Shown here piece by piece: positions 16,822-25,967 of a DNA stretch of 64,000 bases. A program made the position numbers and the translations under genes. The notes under the pieces were generated by a model. The model made no database searches. It was not told where the DNA came from and saw only the letters and a list, made by a program, of their open reading frames with translations. How positions within the stretch are numbered: the stretch's first letter is position 1; every line of letters begins with the position of its first letter. The stretch is from the NCBI RefSeq assembly GCF_000982415.1, contig NZ_LANI01000002.1, positions 372,001-436,000 on the forward strand, given 5' to 3'. Source of the DNA: Kiloniella litopenaei (lineage in GTDB: Bacteria > Pseudomonadota > Alphaproteobacteria > Kiloniellales > Kiloniellaceae).

Positions 16822-19800
16822 ATGGGTGCACCACAAGGACTCGAAGGACGATTTTACTTTTTTGAAAGGGATATATACTCCCTTTCCGAAGCCAAAAAAT
16901 TATGCGATGAACAGGGATATGCGGAAGCAACCTTTACGGCAAGATCCCTGAATTATGGTGAAGGTACTGGCTGGGAGCCAACATCATTCAGTGATTTTCT
17001 TGGCAATGATATCGACAGCCTTTCCACCTGGGCCCCCAATCAAAACCTCGATCATTTTATGGTATCCCTGACCGGATACGTTTACCTTGATGCGGGCACA
17101 TACAATTTTTCAGCCTACACTGATGATGGCTTTGAATTAAAAATTGGCGGACAGGTTATCACTTCCTTTGAAGACCTTCGTGCACCCGGGCGAAGTGAAG
17201 GACAAGGCAGCTTTGAAAGCGGTCTCTATGAAATAGAGATCACCTACTTCGATAACCGCGGCGGCAGTTTGTTACAAATAGACGCCCAGAAAGATGGAAC
17301 AACTGAAAATATCTTTGACGGCAATGCTTTTTACAAAGTCCCCGAACAGTATTTCGGTGATGAAAATCTGGAAGAAAAAACAGATGAACAGGGGCGTTCC
17401 TACCTGACAAAAGCGCCGGATACCATACCGGTACTCGCCGCCGATACAGCCACGGTTAATGAAGATGGCAGCGTTATCATTGATGTCCTGTCCAATGATT
17501 ATGATGCTGATGGTGATCAACTCTATCTTTCCTATGCCTATCAGGCTGAGCATGGCGAAGTTACGACGAATGACGATGGAACAATAACTTACAGACCCGA
17601 TGCCGATTTCAATGGTCAGGACACCTTTCTCTACAAAGTTGTTGATGAAGACGGTAACTTTGTCCGCCAAAGCGTCACAGTAAATGTTAACCCGATAAAT
17701 GATGCACCTGAGCTTTCGGCAGAAATCTCCGTGGATGAACTCGCAGAAGGTCAGAATCTTGAAATTAATCTGGCAAGCTACTTCAGTGACAGAGATAACG
17801 ATCAACTAAGCTTTACAGTAACTGGTGCTTCCTTTGCAAATATCGAAGGAAATATCCTTCGCCTAGCTCCCGTTACGGGACACGAAGGTGATTACACAAT
17901 CACCATTCAAGCACGTGACCCAAGTGGCGAGATAGCAGAAACCAACGTAAGTTTTCATGTAACGCCACAAACGGCCGAAGACACAGTTCCGGTACTAATT
18001 CCTGACCACGCAGAAGTCATAGAAGATACCTCTGTTATCATTGATCCACTGGCTAACGACAATGATGCCGACGGCGATACGCTCTCTCTCATACAAGTTT
18101 TTCCTGCAGAGAACGGGACCGTTTCTATCAACCCGGATGGAACGGTTACCTATACACCAGACGATAACTTTAACGGTGTTGATACCTTTCGCTATCAAGT
18201 ACAGGACGAAGATGGCAACATTCTCGAACAGGATGTTTCCCTGACTGTTACGCCTGTCAATGACGCACCAGTACTTACAGACACTATCCATGTTCCAAAC
18301 CTTGAAGCTGGCAACGATATTCTCATTGATCTTTCGTCCAGTTTCACAGACCCGGATGGCGATATCCTGACCTTTAACGTTGAAGGCGCTGATTTTGCCT
18401 CCATAGAAGGCTCGAACTTGCGTCTTTCCCCCGCACAGGGACAGGAAGGGCAGCATGACATCGTTATCACGGCAACAGACAATAGCGGTGCACATATCAC
18501 AACCTCTGTCGAATTTGATGTTACAGAAGATCCTGTCGATCCTGACCCGGATCCCGATCTTGCTGAAGGACTGCAACACCCCTCTGTCGCCATGAACCTG
18601 TCTGCTGTTCGGGATTGGGGGTCAAACCTCCCCTTCCTGGATTTAATGAAACAAGCAAGAGAGTGGGTTGTCACCGAAGAAGGCAGCTGGTGGGGCGGCA
18701 TAGATATGCAGGAAGTACGGGATGCCGGTCTGGAAGACACCCATGGCTGGATAACCGAAATGCCTGATGGAGCCTGGCGCCTGACGTCAATTGTCATGGA
18801 TGTAAAGGCATCAGAACACAATCCGGAAGTTACAGCAGGTGAATACACTCTACGCTACGAAGGGGAAGGAGAAATCAATCTTCAGGGACATGGTTTAACT
18901 GTTCTATCCCGGCAGGACGGGGAAATCACCTTTGAACTTTCCGGCGATCAGCATTCAATTACCGTCCACGTTGATGGGACAGATCCCAATCAAACCGGTG
19001 ATTACATCAAAAACATTTCGGTCGTAAAAAGTGACTATCTGGAGCTGTACGAAACTGGAGAAATTTTCAATCCGCAATGGCTGGATCTGGTTGAAGACTT
19101 CCGCGTCCTCCGCTTTATGGAATGGATGAATACCAACGGGTCTGTAGTCAAAGAGCTGTCAGACCAACCTCAAGTTGATGACCTTGCCTGGAACCGCGAT
19201 GCCGGTGTACCACTGGAAGTGATGGTTGAACTCGCCAACCAGACCGGGACAGACCCATGGTTCACAATCCCGTTCCATGCTACAGATGAATACATCCGGG
19301 AATTTGCAGCCTATGTAAAAGAAAATCTGGACCCCTCGTTGAAAGCCTATGTGGAATATTCCAATGAAGTATGGAACTACGGCTACGGTTTTTCTCAAAC
19401 CGAAGATGCCAACGTTCTTGGCCGTGAACTCTTTGGAACAACATTCGGTGATCATCCCCACCGGGAATATTATGGATACAGATCTGCACAGGTTCAGGAT
19501 ATTTTCCGCGATGCTTTTGGCGATACAGCAGATGAACAGTTGATCAGCGTTCTTGCCACACAAACCCGTAATGACGACTGGCCTCTGTACACAGCTGTAC
19601 GCGGTGCAGAAGTTTACGCTGAATCTGTTGGTAAATCTGTATCAGAACTGTTCGATGAAGTTTCGACAACCTGGTATTTTGGTGGAGGCTTCGGGTCACC
19701 CGCAGCTCACGGCGGTTTCGCCGAACAGGTCATAGACTGGATATCAACATTCGGTGAAGCACGTGCCAAAGACATGATCTTTGAACAGCTTTCAGGGACA

Positions 19801-20715
19801 GCACAGCACGTAGATATGACCGGGCAACCCGACTGGGCCTCCCCCCCGACAATAGAAACCGCTTTGGATTATATTCGTGTACAGGCTGAATTTGCCCAGC
19901 AATATGGCTGGACCGTGAATTCCTATGAAGGCGGATCACACATGGTCGGCACAACATTGGATGTTATGGATGCTCTATCAGAGTTTTTCCAAGAATTACA
20001 TGTGGACCCAAGAATGGGGGATCTCTATGCCCAAGTTTACGAAGGGTGGCTAGATATTGAAGGCACAACCCTTTTTAACCAGTTCCAGGAAGTCGGCGTG
20101 CACAGTAATTGGGGAAGTTTCTCTGCGTTACAGGACCTTCTTGATAATTCCCCACGCTGGGATGCCTTGAAAGAGTTTAACGAAGAAGCTCCGGATTGGG
20201 CGCAAAGAGCAGAAGGAACCTTTGATCATGGTGTCCGTATCTTTGGTACAGAAGCGGCCGAGACATTGACAGGCACAGTCGAAGAAGACTTCTTAATCGC
20301 AGGCGATGGTAACGATATTCTGTTGGGCGGTGCTGGGAATGACGGTTTACACGGCGGAGATGGCGACGACATCCTGATCAGCGGCGATGGTTCAGATACT
20401 GTTCTCGGCGGCAGCGGTGCTGACCGCTTTACCTTCAATGCTTTGGATCAAGGTCAGGATGTAATCAGAGATTTTAATCTTGCCGAAGGCGATATCCTCG
20501 ATATCTCTGACCTGCTTACCTTGGACAACGATGACAACATTATCCTTGAAAACTATATCAGGTTGGACGAAGTCGAGGGCGATACAGTGTTGATGATCAA
20601 CAGCACGGGAAATCAAGGCACAGAATATCAGACTGTCGCCCGGTTAGAAGGTATCACAGAATTGGGCAGTATTGATGATCTGGTGCAAAATGAAGTTATT
20701 CTGATAACCGACTAA
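16822..20715 (+). CDS. Large RTX-type secreted protein with PA14, cadherin-like repeats and a glycosidase-like domain
   Basis: This 1297-residue protein has no Sec signal peptide; its C-terminus carries RTX calcium-binding nonapeptides (about 1160-1200, GDGNDILLGGAGNDGLHGGD) and a type I secretion-like end. From the N-terminus: a PA14 domain (about 8-160, YTDDGFELKIGG), a tandem-95/cadherin-like pair (203-382), a second near-copy (390-567), a DPDPDPD linker (about 573-579), and a domain from about 587 to 1128. That last domain resembles proteins annotated as cellulose-binding in many genomes. It contains YVEYSNEVWN with N848-E849 and SYEGG with E1036, which resembles the acid/base and nucleophile of clan GH-A glycosidases. 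The start follows GAGGAAG. No type I exporter genes are near. Expected role: extracellular polysaccharide binding or breakdown. Confidence 0.85.
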   Translation: MGAPQGLEGRFYFFERDIYSLSEAKKLCDEQGYAEATFTARSLNYGEGTGWEPTSFSDFLGNDIDSLSTWAPNQNLDHFMVSLTGYVYLDAGTYNFSAYTDDGFELKIGGQVITSFEDLRAPGRSEGQGSFESGLYEIEITYFDNRGGSLLQIDAQKDGTTENIFDGNAFYKVPEQYFGDENLEEKTDEQGRSYLTKAPDTIPVLAADTATVNEDGSVIIDVLSNDYDADGDQLYLSYAYQAEHGEVTTNDDGTITYRPDADFNGQDTFLYKVVDEDGNFVRQSVTVNVNPINDAPELSAEISVDELAEGQNLEINLASYFSDRDNDQLSFTVTGASFANIEGNILRLAPVTGHEGDYTITIQARDPSGEIAETNVSFHVTPQTAEDTVPVLIPDHAEVIEDTSVIIDPLANDNDADGDTLSLIQVFPAENGTVSINPDGTVTYTPDDNFNGVDTFRYQVQDEDGNILEQDVSLTVTPVNDAPVLTDTIHVPNLEAGNDILIDLSSSFTDPDGDILTFNVEGADFASIEGSNLRLSPAQGQEGQHDIVITATDNSGAHITTSVEFDVTEDPVDPDPDPDLAEGLQHPSVAMNLSAVRDWGSNLPFLDLMKQAREWVVTEEGSWWGGIDMQEVRDAGLEDTHGWITEMPDGAWRLTSIVMDVKASEHNPEVTAGEYTLRYEGEGEINLQGHGLTVLSRQDGEITFELSGDQHSITVHVDGTDPNQTGDYIKNISVVKSDYLELYETGEIFNPQWLDLVEDFRVLRFMEWMNTNGSVVKELSDQPQVDDLAWNRDAGVPLEVMVELANQTGTDPWFTIPFHATDEYIREFAAYVKENLDPSLKAYVEYSNEVWNYGYGFSQTEDANVLGRELFGTTFGDHPHREYYGYRSAQVQDIFRDAFGDTADEQLISVLATQTRNDDWPLYTAVRGAEVYAESVGKSVSELFDEVSTTWYFGGGFGSPAAHGGFAEQVIDWISTFGEARAKDMIFEQLSGTAQHVDMTGQPDWASPPTIETALDYIRVQAEFAQQYGWTVNSYEGGSHMVGTTLDVMDALSEFFQELHVDPRMGDLYAQVYEGWLDIEGTTLFNQFQEVGVHSNWGSFSALQDLLDNSPRWDALKEFNEEAPDWAQRAEGTFDHGVRIFGTEAAETLTGTVEEDFLIAGDGNDILLGGAGNDGLHGGDGDDILISGDGSDTVLGGSGADRFTFNALDQGQDVIRDFNLAEGDILDISDLLTLDNDDNIILENYIRLDEVEGDTVLMINSTGNQGTEYQTVARLEGITELGSIDDLVQNEVILITD

Positions 20716-20747
20716 TACATTGGCACAAGTCACCTGATTTAAGGCTA

Positions 20748-20788
20748 AAACAGCAACAGGCGGGTTAGTACCCCGCCTGTTGCTGTTT
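20748..20788. terminator. Bidirectional terminator after the RTX gene
   Basis: A 17-base perfect stem (AAACAGCAACAGGCGGG / CCCGCCTGTTGCTGTTT) with loop TTAGTAC lies between the convergent gene ends at 20715 and 20797. Confidence 0.88.
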
Positions 20789-20796
20789 ATATTAAA

Positions 20797-21486
20797 CTAA
20801 AAACCAGTCACAAGACCATTGTCATCAACTTCAAGATCGAAGTGCTTTAACTTTTCAGCTTTGGATTGATGCATCCGTGCGGCATTTTTCGTACCGACGT
20901 CACGAACGGGATTAGGTTCTATGCCTGTTTCATCATGTTTTAGCAAAAAAGGCATGAAGGCCAAGTGTTCAAAACCTTCGGGTGTTCTTTTCCAGCCGTT
21001 GTAAACAAAAGCACCATCATAACAGAGCGCAGACACCCAATAGAAGTCATCGGACCGTAGTCGATTCCCTTTAGTATGGGGATCTCCTGCTTTTGATTTT
21101 TTCAAAAGCATTTCCAGTTCCTGGACTTCTGCGGTAGAGAGCATTTTGGTAGCTTTCTCCCAGCCAAACTGTGCCAAAGGATCAGAAACCGAGATCTTGG
21201 ATCCTCTAAGTCCATGACCTTCCTGAACTCTCGAGATCATCTCGGCCGCGCCTCCCGGCTTACCTTTTATTTCGTAACTGCGAATCTGTTCATCATAAAC
21301 AGCATTATACACCAACCGATATTCGGTAATCCCCGGCGCACAACGGGCACGAATATCATCCCCGCCAACGTAACTGAACCAAGTTGCTTTTTGAGTGTAA
21401 GGCTTGTCGATATTCCCTTGATAAGCACAGCCCACAGCAAGAAACAGTGGCGAAAATACCTGTGGGACGAATTTAGCTAGACGCAT
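20797..21486 (-). CDS. Predicted lipoprotein of unknown function
   Basis: Starting at ATG 21486 (GAGGATAAA upstream), the protein has 229 residues. It begins MRLAKFVPQVFSPLFLAVGC, a lipoprotein signal with lipobox LAVGC and lipidated Cys20. The mature part is soluble, with a DDIRARCAPGITEYRLVYN segment, a second cysteine in SALCYDGAFVYNGW, and a charged C-terminus rich in Lys and Asp. I do not recognise the family. The frame extends 13 codons upstream, but the signal peptide supports the inner start. It is alone between the RTX gene and dacA, facing left. An outer- or inner-membrane anchored periplasmic role is likely. Confidence 0.72.
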   Translation of the reverse strand: MRLAKFVPQVFSPLFLAVGCAYQGNIDKPYTQKATWFSYVGGDDIRARCAPGITEYRLVYNAVYDEQIRSYEIKGKPGGAAEMISRVQEGHGLRGSKISVSDPLAQFGWEKATKMLSTAEVQELEMLLKKSKAGDPHTKGNRLRSDDFYWVSALCYDGAFVYNGWKRTPEGFEHLAFMPFLLKHDETGIEPNPVRDVGTKNAARMHQSKAEKLKHFDLEVDDNGLVTGF

Positions 21487-21722
21487 TTTATCCTCAATAT
21501 GTAAAATTAACCAATTTTCCGCCATTTTTGCCTTTTATTAACATTGGCATTGTATCTTTACACATTCTCAAGATAAATATGTCATCCTAATGGCAACTAG
21601 ACAGAAGAATCTATTTTATGTAGAATCCTTCTGTTTTAAATGGTTAGTAGACGTATTTAAGTTATAACATTCGATAGATCATCTAAGATTTATCTACAAG
21701 CCCATTTAAAAGGGGGGAATTA

Positions 21723-22961
21723 ATGAACCTAGGACTGAAGCTCATTTCCACTATGCTTCTGACCCTGTTCGTGCTTATGGCACCGGCACAGGCCAAGTAT
21801 GCATCCCTTGTGATTGATGCACATACTGGCGAAGTTCTTTATAGTAGAAACGCAGACACGCGTAACTATCCCGCCTCCTTGACCAAGATGATGACGCTTT
21901 ACATGGCATTTGATGCCTTGGAAAAGGGTAAATTGACCATGAAGCAAAAGTTGCCTGTATCAAAACGGGCCGCTGGAATGGCTCCGTCAAAACTTGGTTT
22001 GCGATACAAAAGCACGATTTCGACCAAAGACGTGATCATGGCTTTGGTCACAAAATCCGCCAATGATGCGGCTGTTGTTATGGCCGAAGCCATCGGTGGC
22101 AAAGAAACGACCTTTGCCAGAATGATGACAAAGAAAGCACATTCTCTTGGCATGACGCGTACCACATTCCGCAATGCTTCGGGTCTGCCAAACCGTGGCC
22201 AGTTAAGTACCGCCCGCGATATGGCAAAACTGGCCATTGCCTTGAAACGTGACTTTCCGCAGTATTATCACCTGTTCTCAACCCAAAGCTATAAGTACAA
22301 AAACAGGTCCTATCGAAACCACAACAAGTTACTGGCCAGCTATCAGGGCACAGACGGTATCAAAACGGGGTACACACGTGCCTCTGGCTTTAACCTTGTG
22401 GCATCAGTTGTCCGCAATGACCGCCGACTGATTGGCGTTGTTTTTGGGGGCAAGACCGGGCGTTCTCGCGACCGCCATATGAAAGAAATTCTGGATAAAA
22501 GTTTCAAACGTGTCGGCATTACACAGGTTGCAAAACTACCCGTTGCACCAAAACGTAACCCACGTCGTGAAAGCGTTTTTGTATCTGCAACACCACAACC
22601 CAAAGCCCGTCCAATTCTAACTGCTTCGGCCAACGTGGCGCTTCCCGGTCAGATTGCTCCCAATCAGGTTGCGGCTGTTCAACCAGCTAACAGTGTGGCC
22701 CAGGAAAATCCGGACTGGGGTATTCAAGTTGGTGCATTCAGAAACTATGAGCCTGCAAAAATGGCAGCAGATCAAGCCTTGGCCCAGATCAAATCAACCC
22801 CAACAAGCACACAAGTACATATTCAACAGGTGGATAAGGCAGAAGGCTCACTCTACAGAGCACGCCTGAAAGGACTTGATGAAGTCGCCGCGCGTAATGC
22901 CTGTCGTGAACTTAAACAACAACGCATGTCATGTGTCGCTGTTCCACCCGGGTTATTCTAA
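21723..22961 (+). CDS. dacA: D-alanyl-D-alanine carboxypeptidase with C-terminal SPOR domain
   Basis: This is a penicillin-binding-protein 5/6-type DD-carboxypeptidase (peptidase family S11) that trims peptidoglycan stem peptides in the periplasm. The 412-residue protein has a signal peptide ending APAQA (about residue 24). The three catalytic motifs are S52-x-x-K55 in ASLTK, S112-A-N114, and K214-T-G216. After a Pro/Ala-rich linker (about 275-328), a SPOR domain (about 330-412, starting WGIQVGAF) should bind denuded glycan strands at the division site. This replaces the amphipathic tail of E. coli PBP5 and is common in alphaproteobacteria. The start follows a run of six Gs (GGGGGGAATTA). It stands alone, with a strong terminator downstream. 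Confidence 0.93.
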   Translation: MNLGLKLISTMLLTLFVLMAPAQAKYASLVIDAHTGEVLYSRNADTRNYPASLTKMMTLYMAFDALEKGKLTMKQKLPVSKRAAGMAPSKLGLRYKSTISTKDVIMALVTKSANDAAVVMAEAIGGKETTFARMMTKKAHSLGMTRTTFRNASGLPNRGQLSTARDMAKLAIALKRDFPQYYHLFSTQSYKYKNRSYRNHNKLLASYQGTDGIKTGYTRASGFNLVASVVRNDRRLIGVVFGGKTGRSRDRHMKEILDKSFKRVGITQVAKLPVAPKRNPRRESVFVSATPQPKARPILTASANVALPGQIAPNQVAAVQPANSVAQENPDWGIQVGAFRNYEPAKMAADQALAQIKSTPTSTQVHIQQVDKAEGSLYRARLKGLDEVAARNACRELKQQRMSCVAVPPGLF

Positions 22962-23029
22962 GCGACCTTAAATTTTTCTTGTCTTGTCACCCATCGTCAC
23001 CCCTCGTGACTAAGACAAATCCAAATGAC

Positions 23030-23068
23030 AAAAAAGCTGGCACAATTCATTTTGTGTCAGCTTTTTTT
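23030..23068 (+). terminator. Terminator after dacA, with downstream repeats
   Basis: The stem AAAAAAGCTGGCACAA / TTGTGTCAGCTTTTTT (one G-T mismatch) is followed by T8. It can serve both dacA and the leftward pgm gene. The unit GTCAGCTTTTTTTTGGG is repeated exactly at 23056-23072 and 23073-23089, and a degenerate third copy follows. Confidence 0.85.
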
Positions 23069-23103
23069 TGGGGTCAGCTTTTTTTTGGGCCGGCTTTTTT
23101 CGG
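23056..23103. repeat. Tandem 17-base repeat derived from the terminator arm
   Basis: GTCAGCTTTTTTTTGGG occurs twice head to tail, then a diverged copy, CCGGCTTTTTTCGG, ends at about 23103. This looks like local duplication of the 3' arm of the hairpin. Confidence 0.7.
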
Positions 23104-23184
23104 AGGGTATCAATGCAATTTACTGCAACGGTTGAGCCTTTTAAATGCAGGCGACAACTTCTTTATAAAGCAGGTCGAATAGCC

Positions 23185-24558
23185 TTAGTTCGGTAAAACA
23201 ACATCACTTTTCGATAGCTGTTCCGCAAGCTGAGCCTGTAGCCGCCCCAATCCCTCTTCGGTGGATGCTTCACAGCGCGCAACCAAAACAGCCTGGGTAT
23301 TCGACGCACGTAACAACCACCATCCATCAGCGGTATTCACCCGAACCCCGTCAACAGAAACCACATCTGCGTTATCTTCAGCCAATCGCGCAGCAACTTC
23401 ATCCACAACGGCAAACTTACGGGTATCGTCACATTCGAACCGCATTTCAGGGGTATTAACCGCTTTGGGGAGAGATTTTCTGAATTCCGCCAGCGACAGA
23501 CCTTCGGTTTCCAGGATATTTAAAACTCGTACAGCTGCATACAGTGCATCGTCATAGCCATAATAGCGATCAGCAAAGAAAAGATGTGCCGACATTTCAC
23601 CAGCAAAAGGTGCCTTAAGCTCAATCATCTTTGATTTAATATGGGAATGACCTGTTTTCCACATAACAGGCTTACCACCTGCTTTTTCAATCTCGTCAAA
23701 AAGAACCTGACTTGCTTTGACATCGGCGATTATAGTTGCCCCCGGAAGGTCTTTCAAAACACCTTTGGCAAGGAAAAGCATAATCTGGTCCCCCCAAAGA
23801 ATTTCACCTTCGGAATCAACCAAGCCAATGCGATCGCCATCGCCATCAAAAGCAATACCCAGATCAGCATTATTTGCAGAAATCCCCCGTTGCAAATCAA
23901 CAAGGTTTTCCGGAACCGTTGGATCGGGATGGTGATTTGGAAACGTGCCATCAATTTCTGCAAACAACAGCTCATGTTGTCCTGGCAGCTGTGATGTCAG
24001 TGCCGTCATCGCTTCACCAGCGGCACCATTGCCCGCATCCCAAACAACTTTCAGATTGCTGTGTTGAAATTGAACTTCTCCAAGAAGTCGGCCAATGTAG
24101 GCATCAAAGATAGGGTGTTCGATATAATCCCCATCCCCTTCTTCAAAATTCCCCGATTTTGCGACGCGGTCTATTTCTTTGATTTGCTCGCCAAAAAAGG
24201 CCTGTTTATTCTGGACCAACTTAAACCCGTTATGATTCCCCGGATTATGAGAACCCGTAATCATAATGCCACCATCAACTGGCAGTGTATAGGCCGCGAA
24301 ATACAGCATAGGTGTCGGCCCCCGCCCCACACCATAGACCGTCACCCCAGATGCTCTCAAGCCCTGTGTCAGCGCATCCGCCAACCCCGGCGAAGACGTT
24401 CTGCCATCATATCCGACAGCAACTTTGTCACCACCAGCTCTACGGATAATTGTTCCAAAAGCCCGGCCAATTGCCGTTGCATCATCAGCAGAAAGGGTTT
24501 CACCGATGATACCTCTGATATCATATTCACGGATGATAGTCGGATCAAAATTATACAA
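23185..24558 (-). CDS. Phosphoglucomutase/phosphomannomutase
   Basis: This 457-residue enzyme interconverts hexose 1- and 6-phosphates (PGM/PMM class of the alpha-D-phosphohexomutase family, AlgC/ManB-like). Visible motifs are REYDIRG near residue 10, the phosphoserine loop TGSHNP with S103, the metal loop DGDGDR near 240, and the C-terminal phosphate-binding RASNTQ segment. The start appears to be TTG at 24558, since an in-frame stop lies six codons upstream and MYNFDPTIIREYDIRG matches the family N-terminus. It is the last gene of the galU-ugd-pgm operon, 38 bases after ugd. It should supply glucose 1-phosphate for GalU, and possibly mannose 1-phosphate. Confidence 0.93.
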   Translation of the reverse strand: MYNFDPTIIREYDIRGIIGETLSADDATAIGRAFGTIIRRAGGDKVAVGYDGRTSSPGLADALTQGLRASGVTVYGVGRGPTPMLYFAAYTLPVDGGIMITGSHNPGNHNGFKLVQNKQAFFGEQIKEIDRVAKSGNFEEGDGDYIEHPIFDAYIGRLLGEVQFQHSNLKVVWDAGNGAAGEAMTALTSQLPGQHELLFAEIDGTFPNHHPDPTVPENLVDLQRGISANNADLGIAFDGDGDRIGLVDSEGEILWGDQIMLFLAKGVLKDLPGATIIADVKASQVLFDEIEKAGGKPVMWKTGHSHIKSKMIELKAPFAGEMSAHLFFADRYYGYDDALYAAVRVLNILETEGLSLAEFRKSLPKAVNTPEMRFECDDTRKFAVVDEVAARLAEDNADVVSVDGVRVNTADGWWLLRASNTQAVLVARCEASTEEGLGRLQAQLAEQLSKSDVVLPN

Positions 24559-24596
24559 GGCGATCTCGTCAGGTTAAGAGTTTTAAAACGTTTGAT

Positions 24597-25922
24597 TTAT
24601 TCAACAGAAAATGCAGAAAGGGGGCGACCAATACAAAGATAGTCAAAACCCGCTTCTTTCATTTCATCCGGGTTATATATATTTCTCAGATCAATCATAA
24701 CCGGTGATGACAACAGTCCTTTAACCCGTTCCAGATCAAGCCGACGGAATTCATTCCATTCTGTTACAATAACCAGAGCATCCGCATCCTTCATGATTTC
24801 ATAGGCGTTTTCACCATAATCAACATCAGATAACAGTTCCGCCGCTTCGGCCATGCCTTCGGGATCATAAGCACTGATCTGCGCCCCGTTCGCCTGCAGA
24901 TGTGGAATAATATCCAGGCTGGGCGAATCTCTCATGTCATCAGTATTCGGCTTGAATGTGAGCCCCAGAATAGCAATTTTTTTACCGTCAACAGAACCGC
25001 CACACTGGGCAATAATCTTTTCAGCCATTTGACGCTTGCGCGCACTGTTATAGGAAATAACATCTTCTACCAAACTGACGGGTGCCCCATATTCCCGCGC
25101 GGTATAGGCAAGAGCCTGTGTATCTTTTGGAAAGCAAGACCCGCCATACCCCGGACCAGCATGCAGAAACTTGCGCCCGATCCGACCATCAAGACCAATA
25201 CCTTTGGCAACCTGATGCACATCAGCACCGACCTTTTCACACAGATCAGCCATCTGATTGATAAAGGAAATTTTTGTCGCAAGGAAAGCATTGCCCGCAT
25301 ATTTGATTAGCTCGGATGTTTCCAGTTTGGTAAAGAGAATAGGCGTTTCAATCAGATACAACGGACGATAAAGCTCCGACATAACCTCTTGCGCCCGTTT
25401 CGTTTCAGCACCGATCACAACCCTATCGGGACGCATAAAATCATTGATAGCGGCCCCTTCACGCAAAAACTCAGGGTTCGAAACCACATCAAAATCCGCA
25501 TCCGGTCGTGCTTCGCGAATAATGCGCTCAACAGCACGCCCCGTTCCAACAGGCACCGTGGATTTTGTTATAATAACCTTGTAACCATCAATAACTTCGG
25601 CAATTTCTTTTGCAGCCTGATAAACATAGGACAGATCAGCCTGTCCATCATTTTCCCCTGGGGGCGTACCGACGGCAATAAAAATAGCATCGGCATCTTT
25701 GGCAGCAGCGGCAAGATCAGTCGAAAAGGTCAAACGTCCCGCTTCGGCATTGTTTTTGACAAGCGTCTCAAGGCCCGGTTCAAAAATTGGAATCACACCA
25801 TTTTCCAGGCCTTCGATTTTGCTTTCATCTTTATCGACACAAACAACATCTGTTCCAAATTCGGAAAAACAGGTTCCAGATACCAAGCCGACATAACCGG
25901 TACCAATCATTGCAATACGCAT
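24597..25922 (-). CDS. ugd: UDP-glucose 6-dehydrogenase
   Basis: This 441-residue enzyme oxidises UDP-glucose twice, with NAD+, to UDP-glucuronate. The N-terminus has the Rossmann motif GTGYVG at 7-12. The catalytic cysteine C263 sits in GGSCFPKD, and the family segment GLTFKPNTDDMRDSPS lies near 320. Length and order are standard. It lies between galU (45 bases upstream) and the phosphohexomutase, so the three genes form a route from glucose 6-phosphate to UDP-glucuronate for capsule, exopolysaccharide or lipopolysaccharide. Confidence 0.97.
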   Translation of the reverse strand: MRIAMIGTGYVGLVSGTCFSEFGTDVVCVDKDESKIEGLENGVIPIFEPGLETLVKNNAEAGRLTFSTDLAAAAKDADAIFIAVGTPPGENDGQADLSYVYQAAKEIAEVIDGYKVIITKSTVPVGTGRAVERIIREARPDADFDVVSNPEFLREGAAINDFMRPDRVVIGAETKRAQEVMSELYRPLYLIETPILFTKLETSELIKYAGNAFLATKISFINQMADLCEKVGADVHQVAKGIGLDGRIGRKFLHAGPGYGGSCFPKDTQALAYTAREYGAPVSLVEDVISYNSARKRQMAEKIIAQCGGSVDGKKIAILGLTFKPNTDDMRDSPSLDIIPHLQANGAQISAYDPEGMAEAAELLSDVDYGENAYEIMKDADALVIVTEWNEFRRLDLERVKGLLSSPVMIDLRNIYNPDEMKEAGFDYLCIGRPLSAFSVE

Positions 25923-25967
25923 TACTTACTCCTTAGAATGCCCGAAACAAGGCACCTGTCATCATCT

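Noticed and set aside
17272-18848. Long leftward frames (177-217 codons) inside the RTX gene
   Set aside because: They are shadows of the repeated cadherin-like coding sequence, with Ile/Val- and Ser-rich composition and no ribosome sites.
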